Origin: Smallanthus sonchifolius
Taxonomy: Eukaryota; Streptophyta; Magnoliopsida; Asterales; Asteraceae
NCBI GenBank assembly: GCA_023525975.1
Contig: CM042025.1
Location: 3,425,001 to 3,489,000 of the forward strand
DNA: 64,000 nucleotides
Direction: 5' to 3'
Part shown: positions 1 to 10,058 of the stretch, piece after piece
Layout of the letters: every line of letters begins with the position of its first letter
How positions within the stretch are numbered: the first letter of the stretch is position 1
Made by a program: the position numbers and the translations under genes
The notes under the pieces: generated by a model
What the model saw: the letters and a program-made list of their open reading frames with translations, nothing else
Databases searched by the model: none
Told to the model about the DNA's origin: nothing

Positions 1-252
1 CCACATGAGAGATACTGAGATATAAGAAACGTCCCATCTAAAATACCACCAACGTGTTATGGGCTTTTTGTCCATGGACGAGTCAGTTAAACATGTTTGA
101 GTGTGATCAACTAAGGGTGAGTGGCTTATTGGGAAAGTTTTTACCCGAGCAACAAGAACAAACTCGTGAGCATTTCGTAGGTAAAACAAATAATATTGGC
201 CGGTATGAAAGGCCATGTGTTACAAAAACTTAATGCAGTCTATGTTTTTTAG

Positions 253-1251
253 GATTTTCTGGTGATCTTGGAACGATAATCTACGCGTTACTACAGATAG
301 TCGTTACCGCGTTAAATGCACTTTTTCTAGACAAAGCCGGTAGAAAGCCACTTTTACTGGTAACAATAATACATCTAACAAACAACACAATCCCATTTTA
401 TTTCCTATACTTATTACCGACGGCATTTAACGACATTTTGTAAGGTTTCGACGACGGGATTGGTTTTAGGATGTCTAACGACAGCACTTTCATTCTACTT
501 GAAGGTAACAGTCCATTCGTTTATATAAATATTCATCTTTCTAATGCATGTTCTATTGTATAATATTATCTCATGCTATCAGACTTATGAAATTGGACTC
601 TCAGCAGCAGCTGCACTTGCAGTGATGGGCATATTGGTAATTTCACAAACCCAAACTATTAGATGTAGCCATATTGTCATGGAGTTACAAGACCAATCTG
701 GAACTTTATGCTCCAAAAAGACTCTAAAATATTGTCATTACTAACTAAAGTTTTGTTGTCGCGTGTAGTTGTATATAGTCTCGTTTTCAGCTGGAATGGG
801 AGCGATTCCGTGGGTTATAATGTCCGAGGTAATCTAAGACCGACACCGTTTTGTTTGATCTAAAGATTTTAACTCATCTCATATGAGCGCTCTGTATTCA
901 GGTGTTCCCGATCAACATAAAAGGTGCGGCCGGAAGTCTCGCGACTCTAGTAAACTGGTTTGGTGCATGGGCGATCTCGTTCACTTTCAATTTTCTCTTG
1001 AGTTGGAGCTCATATGGTAAGATTACACTTACACATCATATGTATATATCGTGTAACAATAATCAAAGTATATTCATTTCCCTCGTAGACTCTAGTTTAC
1101 CGTGTATCTACGAAATATTATTCCATCAGAAAATGATATGTTTTCTTGTGTGATTACAGGGACCTTCATCATTTATGCTGTGATAAATGTTGGTGCAATT
1201 GTGTTTGTGATGAAGATGGTACCTGAAACAAAAGGAAGAACACTAGAATAG
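253..1251 (+). CDS. ERD6-like sugar transporter, 3' half (copy 1; 5' half lies outside the window)
   Basis: Six exons of a major-facilitator monosaccharide transporter of the plant ERD6-like group (vacuolar or plasma-membrane sugar/proton carriers). Exons read with GT-AG borders: 253-359, 445-504, 583-636, 769-828, 902-1016 and 1160-1251. Family motifs are visible: DKAGRKPL after a transmembrane stretch, GMGAIPWVIMSE, FPINIKGAAGSLATLVNW and the C-terminal PETKGRTLE signature. The reading frame stays open through all six exons. It then stops early: TAG at 1249-1251 replaces the CAG seen in copy 2 (39379-39381), removing the last eight residues (QIQAAING) before the ancestral stop at 1273-1275. 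These residues lie in the cytosolic tail, so function could survive. Whether this copy is functional cannot be judged without the 5' half. Copy 2 at 33243-39405 shows the expected upstream exons. Confidence 0.85.
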
Positions 1252-1419
1252 ATACAAGCCGCCATTAATGGCTAGAAACGATGCTAGACATAAATTGTTT
1301 TTAGGTCTTGTTTGACAATACTTTCGTTTCTTTTTATAGTTTTGCTTCATTTCAATTTTAGCTCGTAAGTTGTTGAATAGTCTTGACTTGTGGTTTTTAT
1401 TTTGATTTAGTTTTCCCTA

Positions 1420-1670
1420 AACGAGAATTGTCCTCTATAAATTTTTGGCAGTAACTGGAAATCTGGATTATTTCTTCGTAGCCATTCTTCTCGTTGCTTA
1501 ACTTCACATTTTCTTCGAATATTTCCCCCATCGCTGCTAGACCCTTCTCCAGGACTTCTGTCTCTTGTTCTGTACATCCTGTAAAACAAAGTTTCACCAT
1601 TCTTGATAGTGAGTCGGCTAAGACATTATTTTTGCCATCAATGTGTTCCATATTAATGGTTACTCCTGTA
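1420..1670 (-). pseudogene. RNase H-domain fragment of a reverse-transcribing element
   Basis: On the minus strand this reads EHIDGKNNVLADSLSRM, the end of an RNase H domain as found in Ty3/gypsy elements and in plant pararetroviruses (Caulimoviridae). It is followed by about 60 unassigned residues. The segment is absent from copy 2, where the flanks meet directly (TTTCCCTA then GTGTTTTT at about 39541-39558), so its borders are exact. No target-site duplication longer than a shared TA is seen, and there are no LTRs. It is a small piece, probably pasted in during break repair. I cannot tell a gypsy source from an endogenous pararetrovirus source by eye. Confidence 0.6.
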
Positions 1671-1675
1671 GTGTT

Positions 1676-3532
1676 TTTTAGGAAGATTCAAATAGAAAAT
1701 CCATAAATTCAAATATTTTTTTATGGCTTGTCATTTTCAAGCGATGACGAATCAAGATTTGTTTTCTTTACTTGTGTCACCTTTTAAAAATGTCTGTTGA
1801 AACAATGTTAGTATCAGATACAAATATAACGTATAAAAACAAGTATCAGATACTATATAACACATATATGTTTTTTTACTGATGTCATGTGACACATGTA
1901 AAACTTATGTATATCTAGCCATATTTTCAAGACAGTATATGATATGTTGGTTAAATCTCGTCAACCATAAACCCTCAGATTTAAGTCTTTTAAAAAATAA
2001 TACTTATTGTAGGAAAGTGGGACACTATTTATTATAAAATAATAATAAAATAAATAATGACGAAACTCTCGTCATTTGTGAGAAACACGCTAGTATAACA
2101 CCATGTACAAAACCGAATGGAAAAATAAACAAAATACAACTTATTTAACAAACTTGATTCTAACAAGTGTATTCGGCGAGTACTTCAACGAAACCTTCTT
2201 GAAGTATCATTGACTCGAGTCCTCAACATAATGAATCTTCAACTTTATCCTTGACTGCAACAATAAGTAAAGAAAGTTGTTGACGGTTGTGATTGAGGCA
2301 CGTATTCAATACGCTTCCCTTAAAGCAGATTTCGGGCCTGCTCTAAGACGAACACGTCTGTCTCCCAGGGTACAACAACCGGAACAATGTGTACTGCCGG
2401 AGATGGCTCACACGCTCGAGGTATCACCGGGTTAATGGTGTTTCGTGTTTATGGAAAAGTAAAAGATATGAAGTTGGTGAATAAAGATTTAGAAAGTGCT
2501 CATCTCTAAATTTTCTTAGAACAAAAACCGTAAGAGTTCTCATCTCTACTTAGTTGCAACATTTTGCTGGTATCTCTCAATTTCTAATGTGTGATCTTTT
2601 GCACTCATTGTTAAAATGAACCTAGATGTTTATTTTATATTCACATAAAATAAAAACCATAACTCTATATTTTTAATTTGTATTAACCACAACTAAACTA
2701 GTTTAATATGACATAAATTCATATTTTAATTTATATTAACCACAAGTAAAGTAGCTGAACATGGATTTATGAGATAAACCAAAACCTCTATTTGATTCAT
2801 GTCATGAATTATGAATAAAAAACAAAACATCCATTGCTTTATAACAAAGATTAATCAAGAAATTGCAACAATTTCCTACTACAATCACCAAAGTTCCATA
2901 TTATTCATTCCAACTACTCTACTTCGAGCATCATATACCATTCATCTTAACTCCGTTTTGAAAACATTTTGGTTCGTTACGAAGCACTCACATAATAGAA
3001 CACAAACCTATAAAGAAATAAGTATATTAACAACAATTACATATAGTTATTTCTATCAAAATTGAAAAAAAAAATTCATTTTCCCAATATTATGAAAAAC
3101 TCTTTTTCACAAAATTTCCAACACTTGTTGCCTTTTGATATAAAAAAAATAAATAAAAAATAATGCACTCCTAAAATAATGGCTCAAAATAAGTCGAGTG
3201 AAGGAGCACGCTATCACATAAAAGGCTCAACAAAACATTTATACCTCCTGCAGATTATGTGGACCACAAAGGCATCAAATGGGCCTTTTTGGTTGGTAAT
3301 CTTTCATTCCTTTGTACTAGGATGAACAATAAGTTTTGAAGATTGTGTCAAGATCATAAATGTGTTTACTTTTGGATGTATTTTCAAGTAGACAAGAATT
3401 TACGTTTATAGAAATTAAATATATGAAGTGGTTTCCATATCACTTTTATATTGTGAAAGTTAGAAATGTGGTTGAAATTATAAACTTAACCATGTTTGTA
3501 GGTTTATAAAGTTTTCAAATCCTCAAATAAAC
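1676..3532. other. AT-rich intergenic DNA downstream of ERD6-like copy 1
   Basis: No gene is seen. The stretch is shared with copy 2 (39550-41418) almost base for base. A small open frame at 2811-3065 persists in copy 2 (40692-40946), but it has AT-driven composition and no recognisable motif, so I do not call it a gene. Confidence 0.6.
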
Positions 3533-3543
3533 GAAGTTTATAT

Positions 3544-3814
3544 GCCAATGAGTCATAGATTAACTGGTTTGAGAGGAGGTACCCTCATCACCTTCCAATA
3601 TGAAGGTCATGGGTTCGAGTCTCACTTGATACAAAATATTATCAGGTGGGTCAGGGGTTTTACCACAGTGGGCCTTCAGGTGGTGGGTTTTCCTTGGAAT
3701 GATGGGCGGGCCGGGTCACAAGTGTTGTCTGCGTTCGCGGGCGTGGGTGGTCTTTCACCAATAGGTTTACCCGGGTGACGGGCATATAGTATTCGTTGGC
3801 TGTTAAAAAAAAAT
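3544..3814 (+). mobile_element. tRNA-derived SINE (copy 1)
   Basis: The head is tRNA-like, with a B-box of the form GGTTCGAGTCT near 3613, and the 3' end is an A-tail. It is bounded by a perfect 11-bp target-site duplication GAAGTTTATAT at 3533-3543 and 3815-3825. The same insertion with the same duplication is present in copy 2 at 41430-41700, so it predates the segmental duplication. No protein is encoded; mobility would depend on a LINE reverse transcriptase. Confidence 0.8.
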
Positions 3815-3881
3815 GAAGTTTATATTTACGTTTAGTATAAAATTTATTGAAAACAAAGTTGTATCTAAAATATTTTTTTTT

Positions 3882-4485
3882 AGAGTAAACTGTCATTTTC
3901 GTCCCTGTGGTTTGGTCAAAATTGCCACTTTCATCCAATAGTTTGTTTTTTTGTATCTGGGTCCTCATGGTTTTAAAATATTGCCATTTTCATCCTCGTG
4001 GTTTTAAAATATTGCCACTTTCATCCAGTCAGCTAACACCGTCCGTTTTTCTCAGTTAAATGAGGGGTATTTCAGTCCTTTTACTTATTTGTTTTATTTT
4101 TTCATCTTTTTTACTCTCACTTTTTAATCATCCCCAATTTAACCTCTAATTTAATCATCCACCTGCTGGCCTTCTTCCTCTTTTCCTGACCAGTTTCTGA
4201 CGAGCACCACTGGAACACCTCCGTCGCTTGTTTCTATGATTAAAAAGTGAGAGTAAAAAAGATGAAGAAATAAAACAAATATGTAAAAGGACTGAAATAC
4301 CCCTCATTTAATTGAGAAAAACGGACGGTGTTAGCTGACTGGATGAAAGTGGCAATATTTTAAAACCACGAGGATGAAAATGGCAATATTTTAAAACCAC
4401 GAGGACCCAGATACAAAAAAACAAACTATTGGATGAAAGTGGCAATTTTGACCAAACCACAGGGACGAAAATGGCAGTTTACTCT
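3882..4485. mobile_element. MITE with ~200-bp terminal inverted repeats (family A), complete
   Basis: The element begins AGAGTAAACTG and ends with its reverse complement CAGTTTACTCT. About 200 bp at each end pair as an inverted repeat that itself contains internal repeats of the kind GGTTTTAAAATATTGCCA. It sits in a T-run, with T-rich flanks on both sides, and copy 2 has the empty site at about 41757-41770. Half copies of the same family occur at 29338-29580 and 63185-63360. It encodes no protein and is probably a foldback or Mutator-type non-autonomous element. Confidence 0.8.
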
Positions 4486-4806
4486 TTTTTTTTATTTCGT
4501 ACTATTAAAAAATAGTTTATGTATGATTTTACTCAGTTTTTAATAAAATTTATATAGAAGTGTAGATAAAAGAACTGAACAAAACTATATATTTAGGTTT
4601 TTTTATTAAATATTAAATATTACAAATTATTAGAGAAAAACTAAACTGCATATTTTAAATAAAAATAAAAAAACAAAAATATTATCTCTTAATTTCGTGA
4701 GATAAGAACCCAAGGTAAATTTCGTGAGATAAGAACTGAACAAAACTATATATTGTATTTTCGAAAAGAGTATCAATTCATATGCAAAATTTGTTCATCT
4801 ATTTCG

Positions 4807-5229
4807 TAATGTTTTCAGAACCGGACCGGACGTTGAACCGGTCTCCTTACCGGTCCACTGGTCGGACCGGTCCGACCGGTCGGACCGGATTTAAGAACCG
4901 GACGACGTCATAAATATTATAAAAATATATCAGTCTAAATAGCTTTTAATCCTTTCAAAAACCACCAACAAGTCAATTCAAATAATTTTAAACTAACAAT
5001 TACTTACGAAATAAGAAGCCAAGAGACTTAAAAAAGATTAAAAAAAATAAATAAAAAAAAATAGTCAAGCGGTTCAACCGGTCCGACCACCCGGTTTCCG
5101 GTCCGACCGCCGGTTCAACCGGTCCGACCACCGGTTCGCTGCAGAAACGGTTCAACATATGTAACCGGACCGGCCAGACCACCGGTTCCCGGTCCGACCG
5201 GCCGGTCCGGTCCGGGTTTCAAAACATTG
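4807..5229. mobile_element. Non-autonomous hAT MITE rich in CCGGT repeats
   Basis: The terminal inverted repeats are AATGTTTT/AAAACATT-like. The flanking 8-bp target duplication CTATTTCG lies at 4799-4806 and 5230-5237. Copy 2 carries the unoccupied site once (42179-42186). The interior is made of GGTTCAACCGGTCCGACC-type repeats. An 8-bp duplication is diagnostic of hAT transposition. Confidence 0.85.
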
Positions 5230-5276
5230 CTATTTCGTATCTACATATGTAAATTTTTGTTTGACTATAACACTAA

Positions 5277-6523
5277 TCTATACTATATAATAAATAAAGG
5301 TTTTTTATGACACGTGTCGCCTCCATATTCACTTTAATCATTTTTTTCCGCACCTCTCTTATTAAATACACTTCTATCTTTTATAATAATAATATCTATA
5401 CTATATAATAAATAAAGATTTTTTATGTCACGTGTCGCCTCCATATTCACTCTCATCATTTTTTTCCCGCATCTCTCTCTTATTAAATACACTTCTATTT
5501 TTTAATAATAATACCTTTTTAAATAAAATACTAATTATAATAATAAAACACATTTATTTAAAGTATCCCTTAATATAAGAAACATTGAAATCTAATTATG
5601 TAACTTTTATTTTCATTCAAATAGTAAATAAAAATCAAATTACATTAAATAGTAATTAACGTATTTTCAAAATTCAATTATATATTAATTTTTACATTGT
5701 TTGAATTTTATTTTCTAGCTTTAGAATATGTAATACATCTTCTATACTATATAATAAATAAAAGTTTTTTATGTCACGTGTCGCCTCCATATTCACTCTC
5801 ATCATTTTTTCCCGCATCTCTCTCTTATTAAATACACTTCTATCTTTTAATAATAATAATAATATATTTTTAAATAAAATACTAATTATACTAATAAAAC
5901 ACATTTATTTAAATTATCCCTTATTATAAGAAACCTTGAAATCTAATTATGTAACTTTTATTTTCAATCAAATAATAATAAAAGTCAAATTACATTAAAT
6001 AGTAATTAACGTATTTTCGAAATTCAATTATATATTAATTTTTACATTGTTTGAATTTTATTTTCTAGCTTTAGAATATTTAATACATCTATTCTATATA
6101 ATAAATAAAGGTTTTTTTATGTCACGTGTCGTCCCCATATTCACTCTCGTCATTTTTTCCCGCATCTCTCTTATTAAATACACTTCTATCTTTTAATAAT
6201 AATAATATATTTTTAAATAAAATACTAATTATACTAATAAAACACATTTATTTAAATTATCCCTTACTATAAGAAACCTTGAAATCTAATTATGTAACTT
6301 TTATTTTCAATCAAATAGTAAATAAAAGTCAAATTACATTAAATAGTAATTAACGTATTTTCGAAATTCAATTATATATTAATTTTGACATTGTTTGAAT
6401 TTTATTTTCTAGCTTTATAATATGTAATACATTTTTACACCTGTAAAATATATATATAAAAAAATAATAATTTTATGTATTAATATTTTTCACTACGCGT
6501 GTGATGCACGGGTTCTAAACTAG
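5277..6523 (+). mobile_element. Helitron-like non-autonomous array, copy 1
   Basis: Four successive 5' ends of the type TCTATACTATATAATAAATA occur at about 5277, 5396, 5742 and 6093, giving partly tandem units of about 120-350 bp. The last unit ends at CTAG (6520-6523), preceded by a GC-rich segment (CGCGTGTGATGCACGGGTT). Insertion lies between A and T, as expected for Helitrons (5'-TC...CTAG-3'). No Rep/helicase gene is present. The homologous array at 42226-43474 has lost the terminal GC-rich segment. Confidence 0.65.
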
Positions 6524-7083
6524 TGTATAAATATATTCAAAACAATTAACATATTTATTATTCCCCAGTAGATTTAAAATTATCATTCTACTTAAATGGA
6601 AGTGATTTGCCACCGACCACTCTACCCCTTCAACTTTATTGAAATGGCAAAAGTCATCACCAACTTTGTAAAATACTATTTTTACCTCTGAAGTTTCTAA
6701 AATTTAGAATTTACCCCTGTAGTATATATAATCTGATTTTTCTTAATAACTTTTGCGTTTGTTTGTTTATTTTTTTTGGACGTCCCGGTATAATTTTTTT
6801 TTTAAATGAAATCATATTCAAAATAGTGTATTTTTTAGGTATCGTGTGTTATATCTACTGACGATGACGTGCTGACACCATAAAAAATGAGACCGACACC
6901 GACTGAAAAGCATCGGTACCGTTATCTAATTGTTTTTCAACCGTTTAAGGACCGCATCCCGCTGCGGAACGTAAGGCAAAATTTGTTTAACCGCTTTTCT
7001 TTTTGTGCTTAGTCACGTTAATGTCACCGCATCAACCGTTTAATATTCGGTTCCCGCCGCGGAGCGCGGGGCAAATTTTCTAG
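6524..7083 (+). mobile_element. Helitron 3' terminus (copy 1)
   Basis: The end CCCGCCGCGGAGCGCGGGG followed closely by CTAG (7080-7083) and T is the usual plant Helitron 3' end: a GC hairpin about 10 nt before CTRR. The 5' border is not identified, so the left coordinate is arbitrary. The same terminus is found in copy 2 at 44032-44035. Confidence 0.55.
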
Positions 7084-8094
7084 TGTTGATAAATTATTAG
7101 TATTAATATTATTATTTGAAAAACAACACTAGATTTTTTTTTAAATAAATACATCATACATGATTATATGCACCTTCCAGAATTTAAACCACAACCTTTT
7201 AGTTATAGGGATATCACTTAACCACTAAAATGTTTCCTAAAGTTGATAAATAATCATAATTGATTGGCTTTCTAAATGTGTTATCCAAAATATCATAATT
7301 TCTAGTACAAAAAAAATGTCAAACTAGAAGCTCTGATTTACATAAATAATGTTGTAGAATTTATAGAATCTCATCTAAAAAGTATGTGTAGAATTTATAT
7401 CCAAATATTTTATGGGAATATGTTAAAAATGAAAAAAAAATTGTACTTTTTGGGCTGAGTTTTATGAAACCTAGAAAAAAGAAACATAAAATTGGTTCGC
7501 TAACAATTGGGTTGATTCAAAGACTCTTTGTGGTCCGATTCAAGGGAACAATTTATAAATGTTTGTTAATATTACAAACCTCTATTCATGACAAAGATAA
7601 AAGAACATATGTATGACATTTTAAAGTAAACTAATGATTTGATAGAGTATTGTTCTATTAAAGTTTGTTTTAATAAAGGGAACAATTTATAAATGCTGAA
7701 GTTTAATCTTGTAAATAAACTAGAATTCCTTCAGTTTATTCGACTTTTAGCATGCATATTAGATTAGTAGTGTAGGTTTCTGTCTGGACGTTAGAGATTA
7801 GTGTTGAGTTTGATAGTGGAGCTTGTTCCCGTGAAGACTGACATCTTATTGTTTCAAGTTGTTTTTAGACCTTTTTGGTTGTTATGGGCTATGAATTTGA
7901 CATGTTATGGTTGTAATGTTTAACATTTCCGGTGCTTTATGAACGAAATCTCTGGTTTAAAAACTATGATGCGAATGTGTAAATCCAACAGACGAAACCC
8001 CCGGGTTTAGGGTGTTTCATTAAACTTGGTTCAATTCGAGTTTTTAAAGAGGTGATTATAAATAGCTCGCAAGTGTAACTACATCATTATTAAA
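7084..8094. other. Intergenic DNA, duplicated
   Basis: No gene is seen. The part from about 7586 onward matches 61757-62320; the part before 7550 matches 44036-44505. In copy 2 these two parts are separated by about 17 kb. Confidence 0.6.
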
Positions 8095-8504
8095 AGAGTT
8101 AATTGCATAAATGGCCCTTGTGGTTTGATCAAATTGCATGTTTGGCCCCTAGGTTTTAAAAATTATAAATTTAGTACAAACTTTTGGGACTGGTTGCGCC
8201 TTTAGCCCCCGGTGTTAACACCAGTTAGTTTTTAACAGAAAGTTAACCTATGTGTCATCTACGTGACTTACGATTACAAACTTAACCCTAAAAATGAGTT
8301 AAAATAAGTAAAATTCATTAAAAAATAATAAAAAATAAGTAAAAATAACAAAAATTCATAAAAAAATAGTAAAAATCACTAATATTTTACTGATTTTTAG
8401 TTTTTTGTACTGATTTTAACTCATTTTTAGGGTTAAGTTCGTAATTGTAAGTCATGTGGATGACACATAGGCTAGCTTTCTGTTAAAAACTAACTGGTGT
8501 TAAC
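8095..8504. mobile_element. MITE family B, truncated
   Basis: It begins AGAGTTAATTG and shows the long inverted repeat seen in full at 62321-62852. It is cut at 8504, where the inverted TIC20 duplication arm starts. The target-side sequence TATTAAA precedes it in both copies. Confidence 0.75.
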
Positions 8505-10058
8505 CCGACAGGTTCAGTTGACCCGTTTATTTATTTATTATTTTTTTAAATGTGTTTTTTTTGTAATAACTTAAATTATTTGGATATTTTTATACCAAAA
8601 TTTAAAAGTTTAATTAAATACTTTTTTCTAGGTTAAAGGGTCATGTTTGTGTCAGCCCAGGAATATACGTTTCAAGTTCGGGTTCATGCGTGAGACACGA
8701 TTCGTGTCGGATTCAACCTGCCAACCCACGAACACGACTCGTTTAGCAGCCCTACTTACCCCTAATCGATTCATCCACAATAACATATGGTCTGATCCAC
8801 AACGGGTTTATCAACGAAAAAGATAAGTTTATGGGGAAACCCGACATTAAATTAGCCTGAAATGAGTGTTATTCTGCATCCAAAACTAGTAAATCGTATA
8901 AAAACTCAAATCCAACAAAAGTACAAACCGTCTACTACTCAACTATCATGTTTGGGACCATATATAACATCTTCAACATGCAATCTGTGTCTAAGGATAT
9001 CATGATCAAACATTAAAATATGATGTTGCTTAAATGTACCAACACCCATAAACCATTGCTTACATAAATAAAAATAAACAATCCCGCACCTTAACGTTTT
9101 AACAAGACGAAAAAGAGACCATTGTTAAGAACTAACAACAAGATTGAGGTCAGTACACGCACCTTATTCATACGGAATTTGAATATAAGCAGCATCAGAA
9201 ACAAACGGGACATCAGCATACATCCCAACAAGACAACACCGAATGCATTCCAAAACCGTGAAAAGGAAAGCAAACGCGAAAGCCGTCCAAAAATGCATCC
9301 CGGCTTTACCCCAATACCAGGCACTTGGCAGCCAGCGCCAAACAGTACCGGTCACCTGGAGTGCAATTTCCAGTAGCATCCCTGTCACCACATGAAATCT
9401 AAAAAAGTGGGGCCACTCTTTTCTTCTAACAACTGCCAGGTAAGCAACTATGAAATACGCTATCAAAAACCAACTTGGCAAACCCCCCAGAGCACTTAGA
9501 AAAGGGTAAGTTAGGAACTCGAAATCTTCCAAGAAAGGGTGGAGGTGAAAGGCGGTTTCTGCATACATCCATGTTTCATGAAGCGGCATTAGGTAGGGTA
9601 AGCATGCTAAAGTTCTCCAATACCATCTTGGTTTTTTCTCCATGGGGGGGTATTTGTAACTAAACGCGCCAGCGTCCTTTGATGCTCTTGGAAAGAAGCG
9701 TTTCCGAGATAATGTGGGTGGTGTTTTGTGTGTGAAATGCCCTAAATGCCCATAGAGTGGAGATGATGCAGCAGAAAGATGAACAAGTGGAGCTCCTGTT
9801 AATAAAAATGACCAAAAAAGGTTAGTAAAGAAGAAAAAAATCTTGCATTCTACAACAACATATGGAATATGGTAGCCAATAGAAGTTGCAACATGTGCGC
9901 TTGACAACACTTTTTGTCCACAAGACCACGAGTTTAAAACTCGGTTTGAATACATGGAATATGGTCAACGGACTTGGTTTCAATCAATTTAGAATATTGC
10001 ATGATGTTAAAAGAAAAGGACCATTTATTATGATTCTAAACATAAAGAAAATGATGGA
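8505..10058 (-). repeat. Inverted duplication, arm A (TIC20 3' part)
   Basis: This arm is the reverse complement of 18663-21373 once the 1.17-kb retrotransposon in that arm is removed (about 1554 against 1540 bp). Very few mismatches are visible; one example is G for T near 8696. The arm holds the TIC20 second coding exon, its 3' flank and part of the preceding intron. Confidence 0.85.

Larger units (their letters stand above)
1..8504 (+). repeat. Segmental duplication, copy 1
   Basis: This stretch matches 38289-44505 and then 61757 to about 62742 in the same orientation, with scattered substitutions. Window base 1 aligns with 38289, so the duplication extends to the left of the window. Copy 1 alone has a 251-bp RNase H-like insert (1420-1670), a long-TIR MITE (3882-4485) and a hAT MITE (4807-5229). 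Copy 2 shows the empty site for each. The SINE at 3544-3814 and the Helitron arrays are shared, so they predate the duplication. Homology stops at 8504, inside a MITE that is complete in copy 2. Confidence 0.9.

Noticed and set aside
2811..3065. 84-codon ORF conserved in both duplicates (40692)
   Set aside because: Conservation follows from recent segmental duplication; composition is AT-driven and no motif is recognised.
3613..3623. Possible tRNA gene from a B-box motif
   Set aside because: No cloverleaf or acceptor pairing, and it is bounded by an A-tail and target duplication, so it is a SINE.
9164..9955. TIC20 protein starting at 9955 (MYSNRVLNSW...)
   Set aside because: The first 50 or so codons are intronic; the acceptor at 9796 and the in-phase exon at 12356-12530 give a better transit peptide and length.
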